Shown in pieces: positions 42,900 through 51,726 of a stretch of 64,000 bases of DNA; positions within the stretch are counted from its first letter, which is position 1, and every line of letters begins with the position of its first letter. The notes beneath the pieces are model-generated. The model saw only the letters and a program-made list of their open reading frames with translations. It had not been told where the DNA came from and ran no database searches. The stretch covers positions 1-64,000 of the forward strand of contig JAFUXG010000021.1 in NCBI GenBank assembly GCA_017470935.1, given 5' to 3'. The stretch comes from Lachnospiraceae bacterium (GTDB taxonomy: Bacteria > Bacillota > Clostridia > Lachnospirales > Lachnospiraceae). Position numbers and translations under genes: made by a program.

Positions 42900-43231
42900 A
42901 TAGATTTTGCAATCTATGGTGCCCAGGGCTATGTCTTGTTGACTGCGCTTCGTGAGCTTCAGCCAGAATATGCAGATGCCTTTGGTGAGGTTTAGGAGTA
43001 GCAATATTTATACAACTACAAAGTTATCCTTGCTAAGAAACTAGTATTCAAGGAGTACTGTGAATGGGTGTTTCCGATTCTTGAACGGACAGATGAACTG
43101 TCTGTACCAAGGGGAAGCGAACGGGCTGATTGTAATATCGGATATATGGAGAAACATTGGAAACGCTGTATTTTATCAAAAACAGAGATGATATTAATAT
43201 TGTACATACGGAGTGTAAATTATATGTTTGA
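42900..43231 (+). pseudogene. Internally deleted DUF4422 gene remnant before cysD
   Basis: The first codons read FAIYGAQGYV, matching the start of the intact DUF4422 gene at 48205. The reading then jumps to its C-terminal part: LTALRELQPEYAD, stop codons, [41 protein letters not shown], and finally [10 protein letters not shown] and TGA in a third frame. About 250 residues are missing and several frameshifts are present. The old stop codon overlaps the cysD start (ATGTTTGA). Confidence 0.85.
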
Positions 43232-44132
43232 CAAAGAGAAAACGAATCTTGATGCATTAGAGGCAGAAGCCATTTACATTATGAGAGAGGTTGCAGCGGA
43301 GTGTGAAAAACCGGTAATGCTTTATTCAATTGGAAAAGATTCTTCTGTAATGTTACATTTGGCATTAAAGGCATTCTACCCGGAAAAACCGCCCTTTCCG
43401 TTCATGCATATAGACACTACATGGAAGTTTCATGAGATGATATCCTTCCGTGATAGTATATCAGAAAAATATGGACTGGATATGATTGTCTATACCAATG
43501 AAGAGGGAGTGAAAAAAGGAATCAATCCTTTCGAACATGGTGCTGCTTATACCGACATCATGAAAACAGAAGCGTTAAAGCAAGCAATGACCAAGTATGG
43601 GTTTACAGCTGCTTTTGGCGGTGGTCGTCGTGACGAGGAGAAATCCAGAGCAAAAGAGCGGATTTTTTCTTTCCGTAATAGTGCACAAGCATGGGATCCC
43701 AAAAGTCAGCGGCCGGAGCTTTGGAAGTTATATAACACTCATACCAAAAAGGGGGAAAGCATAAGGATATTTCCTCTTTCCAATTGGACGGAGAAGGATA
43801 TTTGGCAGTATATCCGCAGGGAAAATATTGAGATTGTATCGCTGTATTTTGCCAAGGAACGCCCGGTAGTGTATCGTGATGGGAATATTATTATGGTAGA
43901 TGATGACCGCATGAAACTTTTGCCGGGAGAGGAAATACAGTACAAAAAAGTGCGTTTTCGTACACTTGGATGTTATCCGTTGACGGGAGGCGTGGAATCT
44001 GAAGCCGATACACTGGATGCAATTGTAAAAGAAACGCTTGGTGCCGTGACATCTGAAAGAACCAGTCGTGTGATTGATAAGGATGGTGGGAGTGCAAGTA
44101 TGGAAAAACGGAAGAAAGAGGGGTATTTCTAA
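43224..44132 (+). CDS. cysD: Sulfate adenylyltransferase subunit 2 (CysD)
   Basis: 302 residues, full family length. ATP-pyrophosphatase fold: [17 protein letters not shown] (PP-loop), [18 protein letters not shown], then [21 protein letters not shown] and [14 protein letters not shown], and the C-terminal [16 protein letters not shown]. With CysN it activates sulfate to adenosine 5'-phosphosulfate (APS). ATG at 43224 is preferred; the frame is open upstream but that part is the DUF4422 remnant. No Shine-Dalgarno of its own was seen close by, so translation may have been coupled to the now broken gene. The cysNC gene follows 2 nt after the stop. Confidence 0.95.
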   Translation: MFDKEKTNLDALEAEAIYIMREVAAECEKPVMLYSIGKDSSVMLHLALKAFYPEKPPFPFMHIDTTWKFHEMISFRDSISEKYGLDMIVYTNEEGVKKGINPFEHGAAYTDIMKTEALKQAMTKYGFTAAFGGGRRDEEKSRAKERIFSFRNSAQAWDPKSQRPELWKLYNTHTKKGESIRIFPLSNWTEKDIWQYIRRENIEIVSLYFAKERPVVYRDGNIIMVDDDRMKLLPGEEIQYKKVRFRTLGCYPLTGGVESEADTLDAIVKETLGAVTSERTSRVIDKDGGSASMEKRKKEGYF

Positions 44133-44134
44133 AC

Positions 44135-45958
44135 ATGAATGACCTTTTGAAATTTATTACGTGCGGCAGCGTGGACGATGGAAAATCCACTCTGATTGGA
44201 CATATGCTCTATGACGCAAAGCTTATTTTTTTAGATCAGAAACAGGCATTAGAGCTTGACAGTAAAGTGGGAAGCCGAAGCGGTGCGATTGATTACTCTC
44301 TTTTGTTGGATGGTCTTATGGCGGAGCGGGAACAGGGAATTACCATAGATGTCGCTTATCGTTATTTTACGACTGAACATAGAAGCTTTATAGTGGCTGA
44401 TACGCCCGGTCATGAAGAATATACGAAAAATATGGCGGTTGGAGCATCTTTTGCAGATCTTGCTATTATTCTTGTAGATATGACACAGGGAATACTTACA
44501 CAAACAAGGAGGCATGCAAGAATATGTGCTCTGATGGGAATACATTATTTCTGTTTTGCTGTCAATAAGATGGATCTTTTGCAGTATCGACAGAAAGAAT
44601 ATTTGCGTATTGAAAAGGAAATAAAGAAGCTTGCAATCGATTTAGAGCTTGATAATGTAACTATTATACCGGTGTCTGCCACAGAGGGGGATAATATTAC
44701 TTATCTTTCTGACAATATGGCATGGTATCAGGGAAGAACACTTCTTGACTATCTTGAAACCATAGATATAAAGAATGCAGAGGATGTAAATGATTTTGTT
44801 ATGCCTATTCAACGTGTATGTCGCCCGAATCATGCTTTTCGCGGGTTTGAGGGGCAGGTAGAAACAGGAAATATCCGGATTGGGGAAGAAGTTATGGTTC
44901 TTCCGAGCAGGGAGACGGCACATATAAAAGACATACTTGTGGCAGGAGAAGAAAAAGAAAACGCCGGGGCAGGAATGCCGGTCACAGTGACACTTGACAG
45001 AGAAATTGATGCATCAAGAGGGTGTGTGATAGCGAAGGAGAAAAACCTTACTATTGGAAATTTGTTCACAGCACAGATTTTATGGATGGATGACGAAGTA
45101 TTGACGGAGGGCAAAGGCTTCATTCTAAAACTTGGTACGAAAGAGATACCGGCTTTTATAATCGAAATTAAATATAAGATAGATATAAACAGTGGAGAAC
45201 AGCTTGCAAGCAAAAAGCTATACAAGAATGAGATTGCCGTTTGTAATATCAGTACAGCACAGCCAATCGTGTATATGAATTTTGAAAAGTGCAGACCTAT
45301 GGGGAGTTTTATCCTAATAGATCGAATTTCTGATATGACTTCGGCCTGTGGTGTTATTATGCATCCGCTGCGTCGGGCAGATAATGTTGTATTTCAGGAG
45401 ACGGATATTACAAGGAAGATGCGGAGTGTAAGAATGAACCAGAATCCTATAACGATTTGGTTTACAGGGCTAAGTGGGGCGGGTAAATCTACTATAGCGA
45501 ATGCATTAGAACAGCGGCTGTTTTCTGAGGGAAGATATACTATGCTTCTTGATGGAGACAATGTAAGGATGGGACTGAATAAAAATCTTGGTTTTGAACC
45601 TGAAGATCGTATAGAAAATATCCGAAGAGTAGCGGAAGTAAGCCGGCTTATGAATGACGCAGGGCTTATTGTACTTACTGCCTTTATCTCTCCTTATGAG
45701 CGCGATCGGGAAAATGCAAGAGAGATTATTGGAAAAGATAATTTTGTTGAAATATATATCAGTACTCCGCTGGAAGTGTGTATGAAAAGAGATGTAAAGG
45801 GTCTGTACAAAAAAGCTAACAATAAAGAGATTCCTAATTTTACAGGTGTATCCGGAGTATATGAAAAACCGGTAAACCCTGACATTATGCTGAATACAGA
45901 AGGCAGCTCTGTAGATGCGTGCGTGAATCGGATTATGGAGTATTTATGGAAAAGATAA
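44135..45958 (+). CDS. cysNC: Bifunctional sulfate adenylyltransferase subunit 1/APS kinase (CysNC)
   Basis: 607 residues. The CysN GTPase part (about 1-430): GSVDDGKSTLIGHMLYD (P-loop), GITIDVAYRYF, DTPGHEEYTKNM, NKMDLL and two beta-barrel domains. The APS kinase part (about 440-607): GLSGAGKSTIANAL, DGDNVRMGLNKNLGF, AFISPYERDRENAR and KGLYKKA. GTP hydrolysis drives APS formation with CysD, and the kinase domain converts APS to PAPS. The fused form is a common route to PAPS for sulfation. No APS or PAPS reductase (CysH) is in the window. The next gene begins inside its last codons. Confidence 0.96.
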   Translation: MNDLLKFITCGSVDDGKSTLIGHMLYDAKLIFLDQKQALELDSKVGSRSGAIDYSLLLDGLMAEREQGITIDVAYRYFTTEHRSFIVADTPGHEEYTKNMAVGASFADLAIILVDMTQGILTQTRRHARICALMGIHYFCFAVNKMDLLQYRQKEYLRIEKEIKKLAIDLELDNVTIIPVSATEGDNITYLSDNMAWYQGRTLLDYLETIDIKNAEDVNDFVMPIQRVCRPNHAFRGFEGQVETGNIRIGEEVMVLPSRETAHIKDILVAGEEKENAGAGMPVTVTLDREIDASRGCVIAKEKNLTIGNLFTAQILWMDDEVLTEGKGFILKLGTKEIPAFIIEIKYKIDINSGEQLASKKLYKNEIAVCNISTAQPIVYMNFEKCRPMGSFILIDRISDMTSACGVIMHPLRRADNVVFQETDITRKMRSVRMNQNPITIWFTGLSGAGKSTIANALEQRLFSEGRYTMLLDGDNVRMGLNKNLGFEPEDRIENIRRVAEVSRLMNDAGLIVLTAFISPYERDRENAREIIGKDNFVEIYISTPLEVCMKRDVKGLYKKANNKEIPNFTGVSGVYEKPVNPDIMLNTEGSSVDACVNRIMEYLWKR

Positions 45959-47385
45959 CGCATCTTGTATTTTCAATGTTTAAAGTGGGGCTCATAGGAT
46001 TTGGCGGAGGGAACGCATTAATACCGATTCTGGAACAGATTGCCGTGGATGAAGAAAAAATGGTATCTGAAGAAGCTTATGAAGAGGATGTAGTTGTGGC
46101 AAGCATCACGCCGGGTGCACTTCCAGTGGAGATTGCCGGAGGAATCGGGAGAAGATATGTTGGAAATAAGGGACTTCTTTTAGGTGGAATGGCAATGGCG
46201 CTTCCCGGGGTAATTCTGACAATTTTGCTGTCATCTGTCATTACAGTTTTAAATGAATCAGTATTATTACAGATCCGTTACATTGCGGTTGGAGTGACGG
46301 CGTTTATCTGCTGTCTGCTTACAGAATATATTGTAACATCAGTAAAATATTGTAAAGAAGGAAATGCATTAAAGTATGGAATTATGGTTTCTTTGCTCGT
46401 ATTTATTCTTACTTGTGAAAAAAATATTTATAAAATCATGGGTATAGATATGAAACCTTTTTTTTCGCTGGCAACGATACATATTTTTATACTGGCATTC
46501 TTTTTGGTTTTATATATGGGAGATAAGGTATCCTGCATAAGGCTTTGTGTGGGCGGCATAGTCTCTGTTGTGTATATTCTATGTATGGGAAATGCGGGAC
46601 TGCATGATGCAGGATATGTACGCTTGGCTGTGACGACCTGTATGGTGCTTTTGTCGGTGTATGGATTTTACAATGCAAAAAGAGAGCATATCTCAATAGA
46701 TAAAAGTATTGTTTTTAGGACAGGCATGGAAATTGGATGGATTGCACTATTTACTATTATATTTGTTGTTGCCGCACTCTATGTTACTAAAAATACTGTA
46801 CGATATATAGGAAACGGTTTTCTTTCTTCTGTAATGTCATTTGGAGGTGGAGACGCATATCTTACGCTGGCAGATGGATTGTTTGTACATACGGAACTGA
46901 TATCAGAGGAAGACTTCTATAATTATCTGGTTCCGATTGTGAACATTCTTCCCGGGTCTATTCTATGTAAAACCTTGAGTGGAATGGGATATTTTATTGG
47001 ATTTTCTGTACATGGGAAGGTGTGGGAAGGTGTGATTGTTGCTATTGCAGGTTTTTTCGTATCTCTTCTTGCTTCCTGTGGAATATTTGACCTGATTGGA
47101 TGTTTTTACAGTGTTATTCGAGAATTGTACATTATTAGGGAAATCCGAAAGTGGATACGTCCTATTGTAGCGGGGCTTATGATAACAGTCCTACTTTCTC
47201 TTGTGTGGCAAAATATTAAGCTTGGAAACGAGGGTGCACTTGGCAAAGGACCGGTGTTACTTATGCTGGTAATTTATGTAGCTGATTTATTTATGATATA
47301 TAAGGTAAAAATGAAGAATGGCAGTATAGTTTTTCTATCGGCAATAATGTCCTTTATTGTATGTAATCTTATGATGGGAGGATAA
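45946..47385 (+). CDS. CHR-family transporter (chromate/sulfate), two-domain
   Basis: 479 residues, polytopic membrane protein with about 10-12 segments. Two homologous halves: FSMFKVGLIGFGGGNALIPIL ... ITPGALPVEIAGGIG, and VMSFGGGDAYLTLADGLF ... IVNILPGSILCKTLSG. The doubled FGGG and TPG/LPG signatures are those of the CHR superfamily (ChrA), known for chromate efflux, chromate being a structural analogue of sulfate. Located between cysNC and cysQ it is a candidate sulfate permease; the direction and substrate are inference. ATG at 45946 overlaps the end of cysNC by 13 nt. Confidence 0.85.
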   Translation: MEKITHLVFSMFKVGLIGFGGGNALIPILEQIAVDEEKMVSEEAYEEDVVVASITPGALPVEIAGGIGRRYVGNKGLLLGGMAMALPGVILTILLSSVITVLNESVLLQIRYIAVGVTAFICCLLTEYIVTSVKYCKEGNALKYGIMVSLLVFILTCEKNIYKIMGIDMKPFFSLATIHIFILAFFLVLYMGDKVSCIRLCVGGIVSVVYILCMGNAGLHDAGYVRLAVTTCMVLLSVYGFYNAKREHISIDKSIVFRTGMEIGWIALFTIIFVVAALYVTKNTVRYIGNGFLSSVMSFGGGDAYLTLADGLFVHTELISEEDFYNYLVPIVNILPGSILCKTLSGMGYFIGFSVHGKVWEGVIVAIAGFFVSLLASCGIFDLIGCFYSVIRELYIIREIRKWIRPIVAGLMITVLLSLVWQNIKLGNEGALGKGPVLLMLVIYVADLFMIYKVKMKNGSIVFLSAIMSFIVCNLMMGG

Positions 47386-47390
47386 GGAGC

Positions 47391-48170
47391 GTGTGGGATA
47401 AAGAATTAGAAATTTCTAAAGAGCTGGCTGTTAAGGCGGGTATAGAAATTATGGATGTGTATAATAATTGTGATGATATGGAAATTACTTATAAGGATGG
47501 TGATATGCCACTTACAATAGCGGATAAAAGAGCGAATCGAGTGATTATAGATGGGTTGAGGAAAGTGTTTTCTGATTATGCAGTTCTGTCAGAGGAGGAG
47601 AAGGATAATATGGATCGACTTATGAATGACTATTGCTTTGTAGTGGATCCATTGGATGGAACAAAGGAGTTTATTAATAGAAATGGACAATTTACTGTAA
47701 ATATAGCATTGGCATATAAACACAAATCTGTTATGGGGGTGATTTATGTTCCTGCATCGGGAGAACTTTACTATGCCACTGAAGGAGACGGGGCATATAT
47801 AGTACATAGGGGTGGACAAGCAAAAAAACTATGCGTTTCAGATATTAAAGACAGATCAAAAATTCGTGTAGTCATGAGCAGATCTCATGGGTGCAGAGAG
47901 ATGGAAGAATTAATTAAAAAGCATCATCTGAAAAACCTGATTAGTATTGGAAGTTCGTTAAAGGGATGTATGATAGCTTCTGGTGAGGCAGAAGTGTACT
48001 ATCGTTTTAATCCAACGATGGAGTGGGATACGGCGGCGATGCAATGCATTGTGGAAGAAGCAGGAGGAATTTTTCGACAGATGGATGATACAGATATGTG
48101 CTATAACAGAGAAACTTCCTTGAATGAGAAGGGTTTTTATGTGCTGAATGCATTATACAATAAGTTGTAG
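47391..48170 (+). CDS. cysQ: 3'(2'),5'-bisphosphate nucleotidase (CysQ type)
   Basis: 259 residues, inositol-monophosphatase superfamily. Motifs: LSEEEKDN (metal ligands), the signature DPLDGTKEFINRNGQFTVNIAL, and WDTAAMQCIVEEAGG near the C-terminus. Hydrolyses PAP, the by-product of sulfotransferases, to AMP and phosphate; PAP is inhibitory, so recycling is required when sulfotransferases work. Its position next to cysD, cysNC and the permease supports this substrate rather than inositol phosphate. Start is GTG at 47391 (GGGAGG ends 9 nt upstream). Confidence 0.92.
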   Translation: MWDKELEISKELAVKAGIEIMDVYNNCDDMEITYKDGDMPLTIADKRANRVIIDGLRKVFSDYAVLSEEEKDNMDRLMNDYCFVVDPLDGTKEFINRNGQFTVNIALAYKHKSVMGVIYVPASGELYYATEGDGAYIVHRGGQAKKLCVSDIKDRSKIRVVMSRSHGCREMEELIKKHHLKNLISIGSSLKGCMIASGEAEVYYRFNPTMEWDTAAMQCIVEEAGGIFRQMDDTDMCYNRETSLNEKGFYVLNALYNKL

Positions 48171-48204
48171 AAGAAAACATTGTTTTGTAAGGAGTGTGAT
48201 TTGT

Positions 48205-49296
48205 ATGAACCTTGCAATTTTCGGTGCCCAAGGCTATGCCCTTGGAGCCTACGAAGCACTTAAAGCTTTATATCCAAAGCGCGTGATTCCATGCTTTCTT
48301 GTATCTGCCATGGGAAATAACGCACCGATGCTTGGAAATATTCCGGTAAGAGAGCTTGCATCCTTTTCTGATGGCATGAGTGCCGGAGACAAACGGGATG
48401 TGCAGGTGTTAATCGCCACGCCGGAGAATGTGCAGCCGGAGATAGAGGAAACTTTGGAAAATTACGGATTCCGAAATTATCGGCGGCTTGATTCGGAGCG
48501 TTGGGATGAACTGATGAAGATGTTTCACATTAAGCTGGGGAGATTTCTTCCGTTGTCTGCGCTTCCTGTGGGATATAACAATCCATTTATCCGTATATAC
48601 ATGGCGAAATCCCATAAAGACAGACCGTTAAAGCATCATGGTTCACTTCCTGAATATATATATCCGATACAGGTAGGAGCAGGTAATTGTGATATCAGGA
48701 TAGCGGATATAGCAGATGATAGGGGTGACAATATATCAAAGAAGAATGTCAATTATTCCGAACTTACCGGACTCTATTGGATATGGAAGAACAAGCTTTG
48801 CAACAGTGGGGCACCAGAGGGGGAGAATGGACAGTATTATGGTCTTGTTCAGTATCGAAGATTGTTTGATTTTTCAAATGATGATCTGCTCCGTCTTGTG
48901 GACAATGATGTGGATGTGGTGCTGCCGTATCCCATGCCCTATGATCCGGATATACATGAACATCATAAGAGGTATCTGAAAGAGGCTGACTGGAATGCCT
49001 TGCTTACTGCACTTTCGGAGCTGCAGCCGGAATATGCCGATTATTTTCCTGAAGTGTTGGAACAACAATATCTCTACAACTATAATGTGATTCTTGCAAA
49101 GAAGTCTGTTTTAAGGGATTACTGTGAATGGCTGTTTCCGATATTAGAGCGTACGGAGGAGCTGTCTATTCCGAAGGGAAGTGATAGGGCAGACCGTTAT
49201 ATTGGATACATGGGAGAAACATTAGAGACACTATATTTTATGAAGAATAAGGACAGGTTAGAGATAGTACATACGGAATGCAAGCTATTCACGTAA
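48205..49296 (+). CDS. DUF4422 protein, putative glycosyltransferase, with N-terminal Rossmann module
   Basis: 363 residues. The N-terminal 110 residues are the recurring Rossmann-like module (NLAIFGAQGYALGAYEAL ... VLIATPENVQPEIEETL). The remainder is DUF4422 (PF14393), considered a glycosyltransferase family in capsule loci: IQVGAGNCDIRIADIADD, GLYWIWKNK, YGLVQYRRLFDFS and LYNYNVILAKK. AAGGAG lies 9 nt before ATG 48205. A deleted copy of this gene lies before cysD. Confidence 0.82.
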   Translation: MNLAIFGAQGYALGAYEALKALYPKRVIPCFLVSAMGNNAPMLGNIPVRELASFSDGMSAGDKRDVQVLIATPENVQPEIEETLENYGFRNYRRLDSERWDELMKMFHIKLGRFLPLSALPVGYNNPFIRIYMAKSHKDRPLKHHGSLPEYIYPIQVGAGNCDIRIADIADDRGDNISKKNVNYSELTGLYWIWKNKLCNSGAPEGENGQYYGLVQYRRLFDFSNDDLLRLVDNDVDVVLPYPMPYDPDIHEHHKRYLKEADWNALLTALSELQPEYADYFPEVLEQQYLYNYNVILAKKSVLRDYCEWLFPILERTEELSIPKGSDRADRYIGYMGETLETLYFMKNKDRLEIVHTECKLFT

Positions 49297-49379
49297 TAAT
49301 GTATTATAACATGATGCGAGAGTTTCTTACATGTTGTGATGCTTTGCAATACCGGTAATGATAAATGAGGCTTAAAACA

Positions 49380-50504
49380 ATGAAACACTACGATTATCTA
49401 ATAGTAGGGGCAGGGCTGTATGGTTCGGTATTTGCCCATGAGGCTAACAGGATAGGGAAGAAGGTTCTTGTTATTGATCGGAGAGATCATATTGCAGGAA
49501 ACATTTATACAGAGGACATGGATGGTATTCATGTTCATAAGTATGGGGCACATATCTTTCATACCAACAATAAAAAAGTGTGGGATTACCTGAATCAGTT
49601 TGCAGAATTTAACAGATATACCAACAGTCCTGTTGCAAACTACAAGGGTGAACTTTATTCACTGCCTTTCAATATGTACACATTTAACCGTATGTGGGGA
49701 GTTGTAACACCGGAAGAAGCGGTGAAAAAGATTGATGAACAAAGAAAAGAGGCAGGCATTACTGAACCAAAAAATCTTGAAGAACAGGCAATCTCACTGG
49801 TTGGGAAAGATATATATGAGAAGCTTGTGAAGGGATATACGGAGAAGCAGTGGGGGAGAGCCTGTAAGGAGCTTCCTGCATTTATCATTAAAAGACTTCC
49901 TGTGAGGTTCACCTTTGACAACAACTATTTTAATGCAAAGTATCAGGGTATTCCTGTTGGTGGTTATACGTCAATGGTTGCAAAGATGCTTAAAGGAATC
50001 GAGGTAAGGCTTGGAATGGATTATCTTGTTGACAGAGAGAAATGGAATGGCTTAGCTGACAGGGTTATTTATACCGGTGCAATTGATGAGTATTTTGAAG
50101 GCAAATTAGGACGTTTGGAATATAGAACAGTTAGTTTTGAAACTGAAAAGCTTGATATAGACAATTATCAGGGAAACGCTGTAGTCAATTATACAGATGG
50201 GGAAACACCATGGACCAGGATTATTGAGCATAAATGGTTTGAGTTTGGTAAGGATGCGTATGGGAATAATATCCCGGGAACAGTGGTCAGTCGTGAATAC
50301 AGCAAAGAGTGGATTGCAGGAGATGAGCCTTATTATCCGGTAAATGATGAAAAGAATAGCGAATTATATATAAGGTATAAGGAACTCGCTGATAGGGAAG
50401 GGAATGTGATATTTGGCGGCAGGCTTGGCGAGTATAGATATTATGATATGGATACGGTTGTGGAGGCGGCACTTCATGAGAGTAAAATATTGCTTGGAAT
50501 ATAA
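49380..50504 (+). CDS. glf: UDP-galactopyranose mutase
   Basis: 374 residues, typical length. FAD-binding N-terminus (YDYLIVGAGLYGSVFAHEA), then KYGAHIFHTNNKKVWDYL (substrate binding, catalytic His region), FNRYTNSPVAN, EKQWGRACKELPAFIIKR and FGGRLGEYRYYDMD near the C-terminus. Interconverts UDP-galactopyranose and UDP-galactofuranose, so the glycan probably contains galactofuranose. ATG at 49380 gives MKHYDYLIVG, the family N-terminus; an in-frame ATG 15 nt earlier is possible. Confidence 0.95.
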   Translation: MKHYDYLIVGAGLYGSVFAHEANRIGKKVLVIDRRDHIAGNIYTEDMDGIHVHKYGAHIFHTNNKKVWDYLNQFAEFNRYTNSPVANYKGELYSLPFNMYTFNRMWGVVTPEEAVKKIDEQRKEAGITEPKNLEEQAISLVGKDIYEKLVKGYTEKQWGRACKELPAFIIKRLPVRFTFDNNYFNAKYQGIPVGGYTSMVAKMLKGIEVRLGMDYLVDREKWNGLADRVIYTGAIDEYFEGKLGRLEYRTVSFETEKLDIDNYQGNAVVNYTDGETPWTRIIEHKWFEFGKDAYGNNIPGTVVSREYSKEWIAGDEPYYPVNDEKNSELYIRYKELADREGNVIFGGRLGEYRYYDMDTVVEAALHESKILLGI

Positions 50505-50546
50505 GCGGGTAAGCCATAGCTTTGAAGGATATAACGAGGTGAAATC

Positions 50547-51722
50547 ATGCAAAAATCAGATAAAGACATACATAAAACAAACAACACTACTGATATGCTG
50601 GAAAGAGCCTTAAGCGATGTGGCAGAGCATTGGATAGAAGAGAAGAAGGGAACGGTTGCGGAAAGCTCCGTCGACCGTTATTGTATGCTTCTTGAATGCT
50701 ATATACTTCCCAATATGGGGAGCATGATTGTAAAGGATATTACAGAGCATGAGATAGAAGAGCTGCTTAAAAATCTTTCAAAGGATAGTCCGAAGGGGAT
50801 GAATGTGATCTCTGGAAGTACGGTGATGTCAGTAAGATCAGCTATCAGGTCAATTATCATTTACGCAAGAAAATGCTCTGAGCCATCTGTGGAGCAGACA
50901 GAGGGTAGTAGGACGATTTCTGTTCCTTTGAATACAGACGAGATAACCAAGGTGTGTGTTGCGGCAAAGCATAACTGTTCGCCGGATATGCTTGCTGTAT
51001 TGTTATCTTTATATTGTGGACTTAAGACAGGAGAGCTTGCGGCGCTCAATTGTGATGACATCAATCCTATAACAAGACAGATACACGTACATAACACAAT
51101 GGTAAGAGTGAAGAACAGGGATAAGGAATCTAATAAAAAAACAGAATTAAAGGTGATTGAAATATCCAGAAAGACACAGATACGCACAGTCGGATATCCG
51201 GAAGAATTAGACGATTACATTAAGAAGTTCTACGTGGAGGGAAAAATGCTTTTGCGGCAGGGTGATGGTCTTTTTATGGATCAGCGTACACTTCAGAATC
51301 ATGTGGAACAGATATTCCAATTGTATAAGCTTAAGAATATTACATTCAGGAGGCTCGCGGCTACGTATCAGGCGGGAATGGCAGATAGGAAGATTCTTCG
51401 TGACATATTCACTTCAAATGCCAGAAAACGCCCATATGATCATGAGTTTGATCCTAAGTGGCTGCTTCGTGAAATGACAAATGATCTGGCTTCTCTGAGG
51501 CTGTTGGTGGGACTCTCCAAAGAAGATATATCAGATGTTACAGGAATCCCTGTTGCGGAATATAAGCAGTTAGAAAGCGGGAGTGAGCAGATGAAGTGGG
51601 ATCAGTTCATGGCAATATTGTTTTTTTATAAATACAATGAGAAAACGGCTCGGATCATTGACCAATTAGGGTTATATCCGGAGGCTTTGCAGGAGCAGAT
51701 AAAATTAGAAAGCGCAGGATAA
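50547..51722 (+). CDS. Tyrosine-recombinase-like protein with altered active site and C-terminal HTH domain
   Basis: 391 residues. N-terminal core-binding domain (about 20-110: WIEEKKGTVAESSVDRYCMLLE). The catalytic-like region (about 130-300) has LYCGLKTGELAALNCDD, where the usual first Arg (GLRxGEL) is Lys, and FRRLAATYQAG in place of HxLRHTFA, so the conserved His is missing. No clear final GHSS...TxxxY block is seen. Residues about 310-391 form an XRE-like HTH domain (LVGLSKEDISDVTGIPVAEYKQLES, then MKWDQFMAILFF). It is therefore likely a DNA-binding regulator derived from a recombinase. Placed last in the glycan locus, 42 nt after glf. GAGG lies before the ATG. Confidence 0.75.
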   Translation: MQKSDKDIHKTNNTTDMLERALSDVAEHWIEEKKGTVAESSVDRYCMLLECYILPNMGSMIVKDITEHEIEELLKNLSKDSPKGMNVISGSTVMSVRSAIRSIIIYARKCSEPSVEQTEGSRTISVPLNTDEITKVCVAAKHNCSPDMLAVLLSLYCGLKTGELAALNCDDINPITRQIHVHNTMVRVKNRDKESNKKTELKVIEISRKTQIRTVGYPEELDDYIKKFYVEGKMLLRQGDGLFMDQRTLQNHVEQIFQLYKLKNITFRRLAATYQAGMADRKILRDIFTSNARKRPYDHEFDPKWLLREMTNDLASLRLLVGLSKEDISDVTGIPVAEYKQLESGSEQMKWDQFMAILFFYKYNEKTARIIDQLGLYPEALQEQIKLESAG

Positions 51723-51726
51723 ATGT

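Noticed and set aside
43068..43223. Longer CysD start with a 52-residue N-terminal extension
   Set aside because: The extension is the out-of-place C-terminal part of a DUF4422 gene ([20 protein letters not shown]) and does not belong to CysD, whose family N-terminus begins at 43224.
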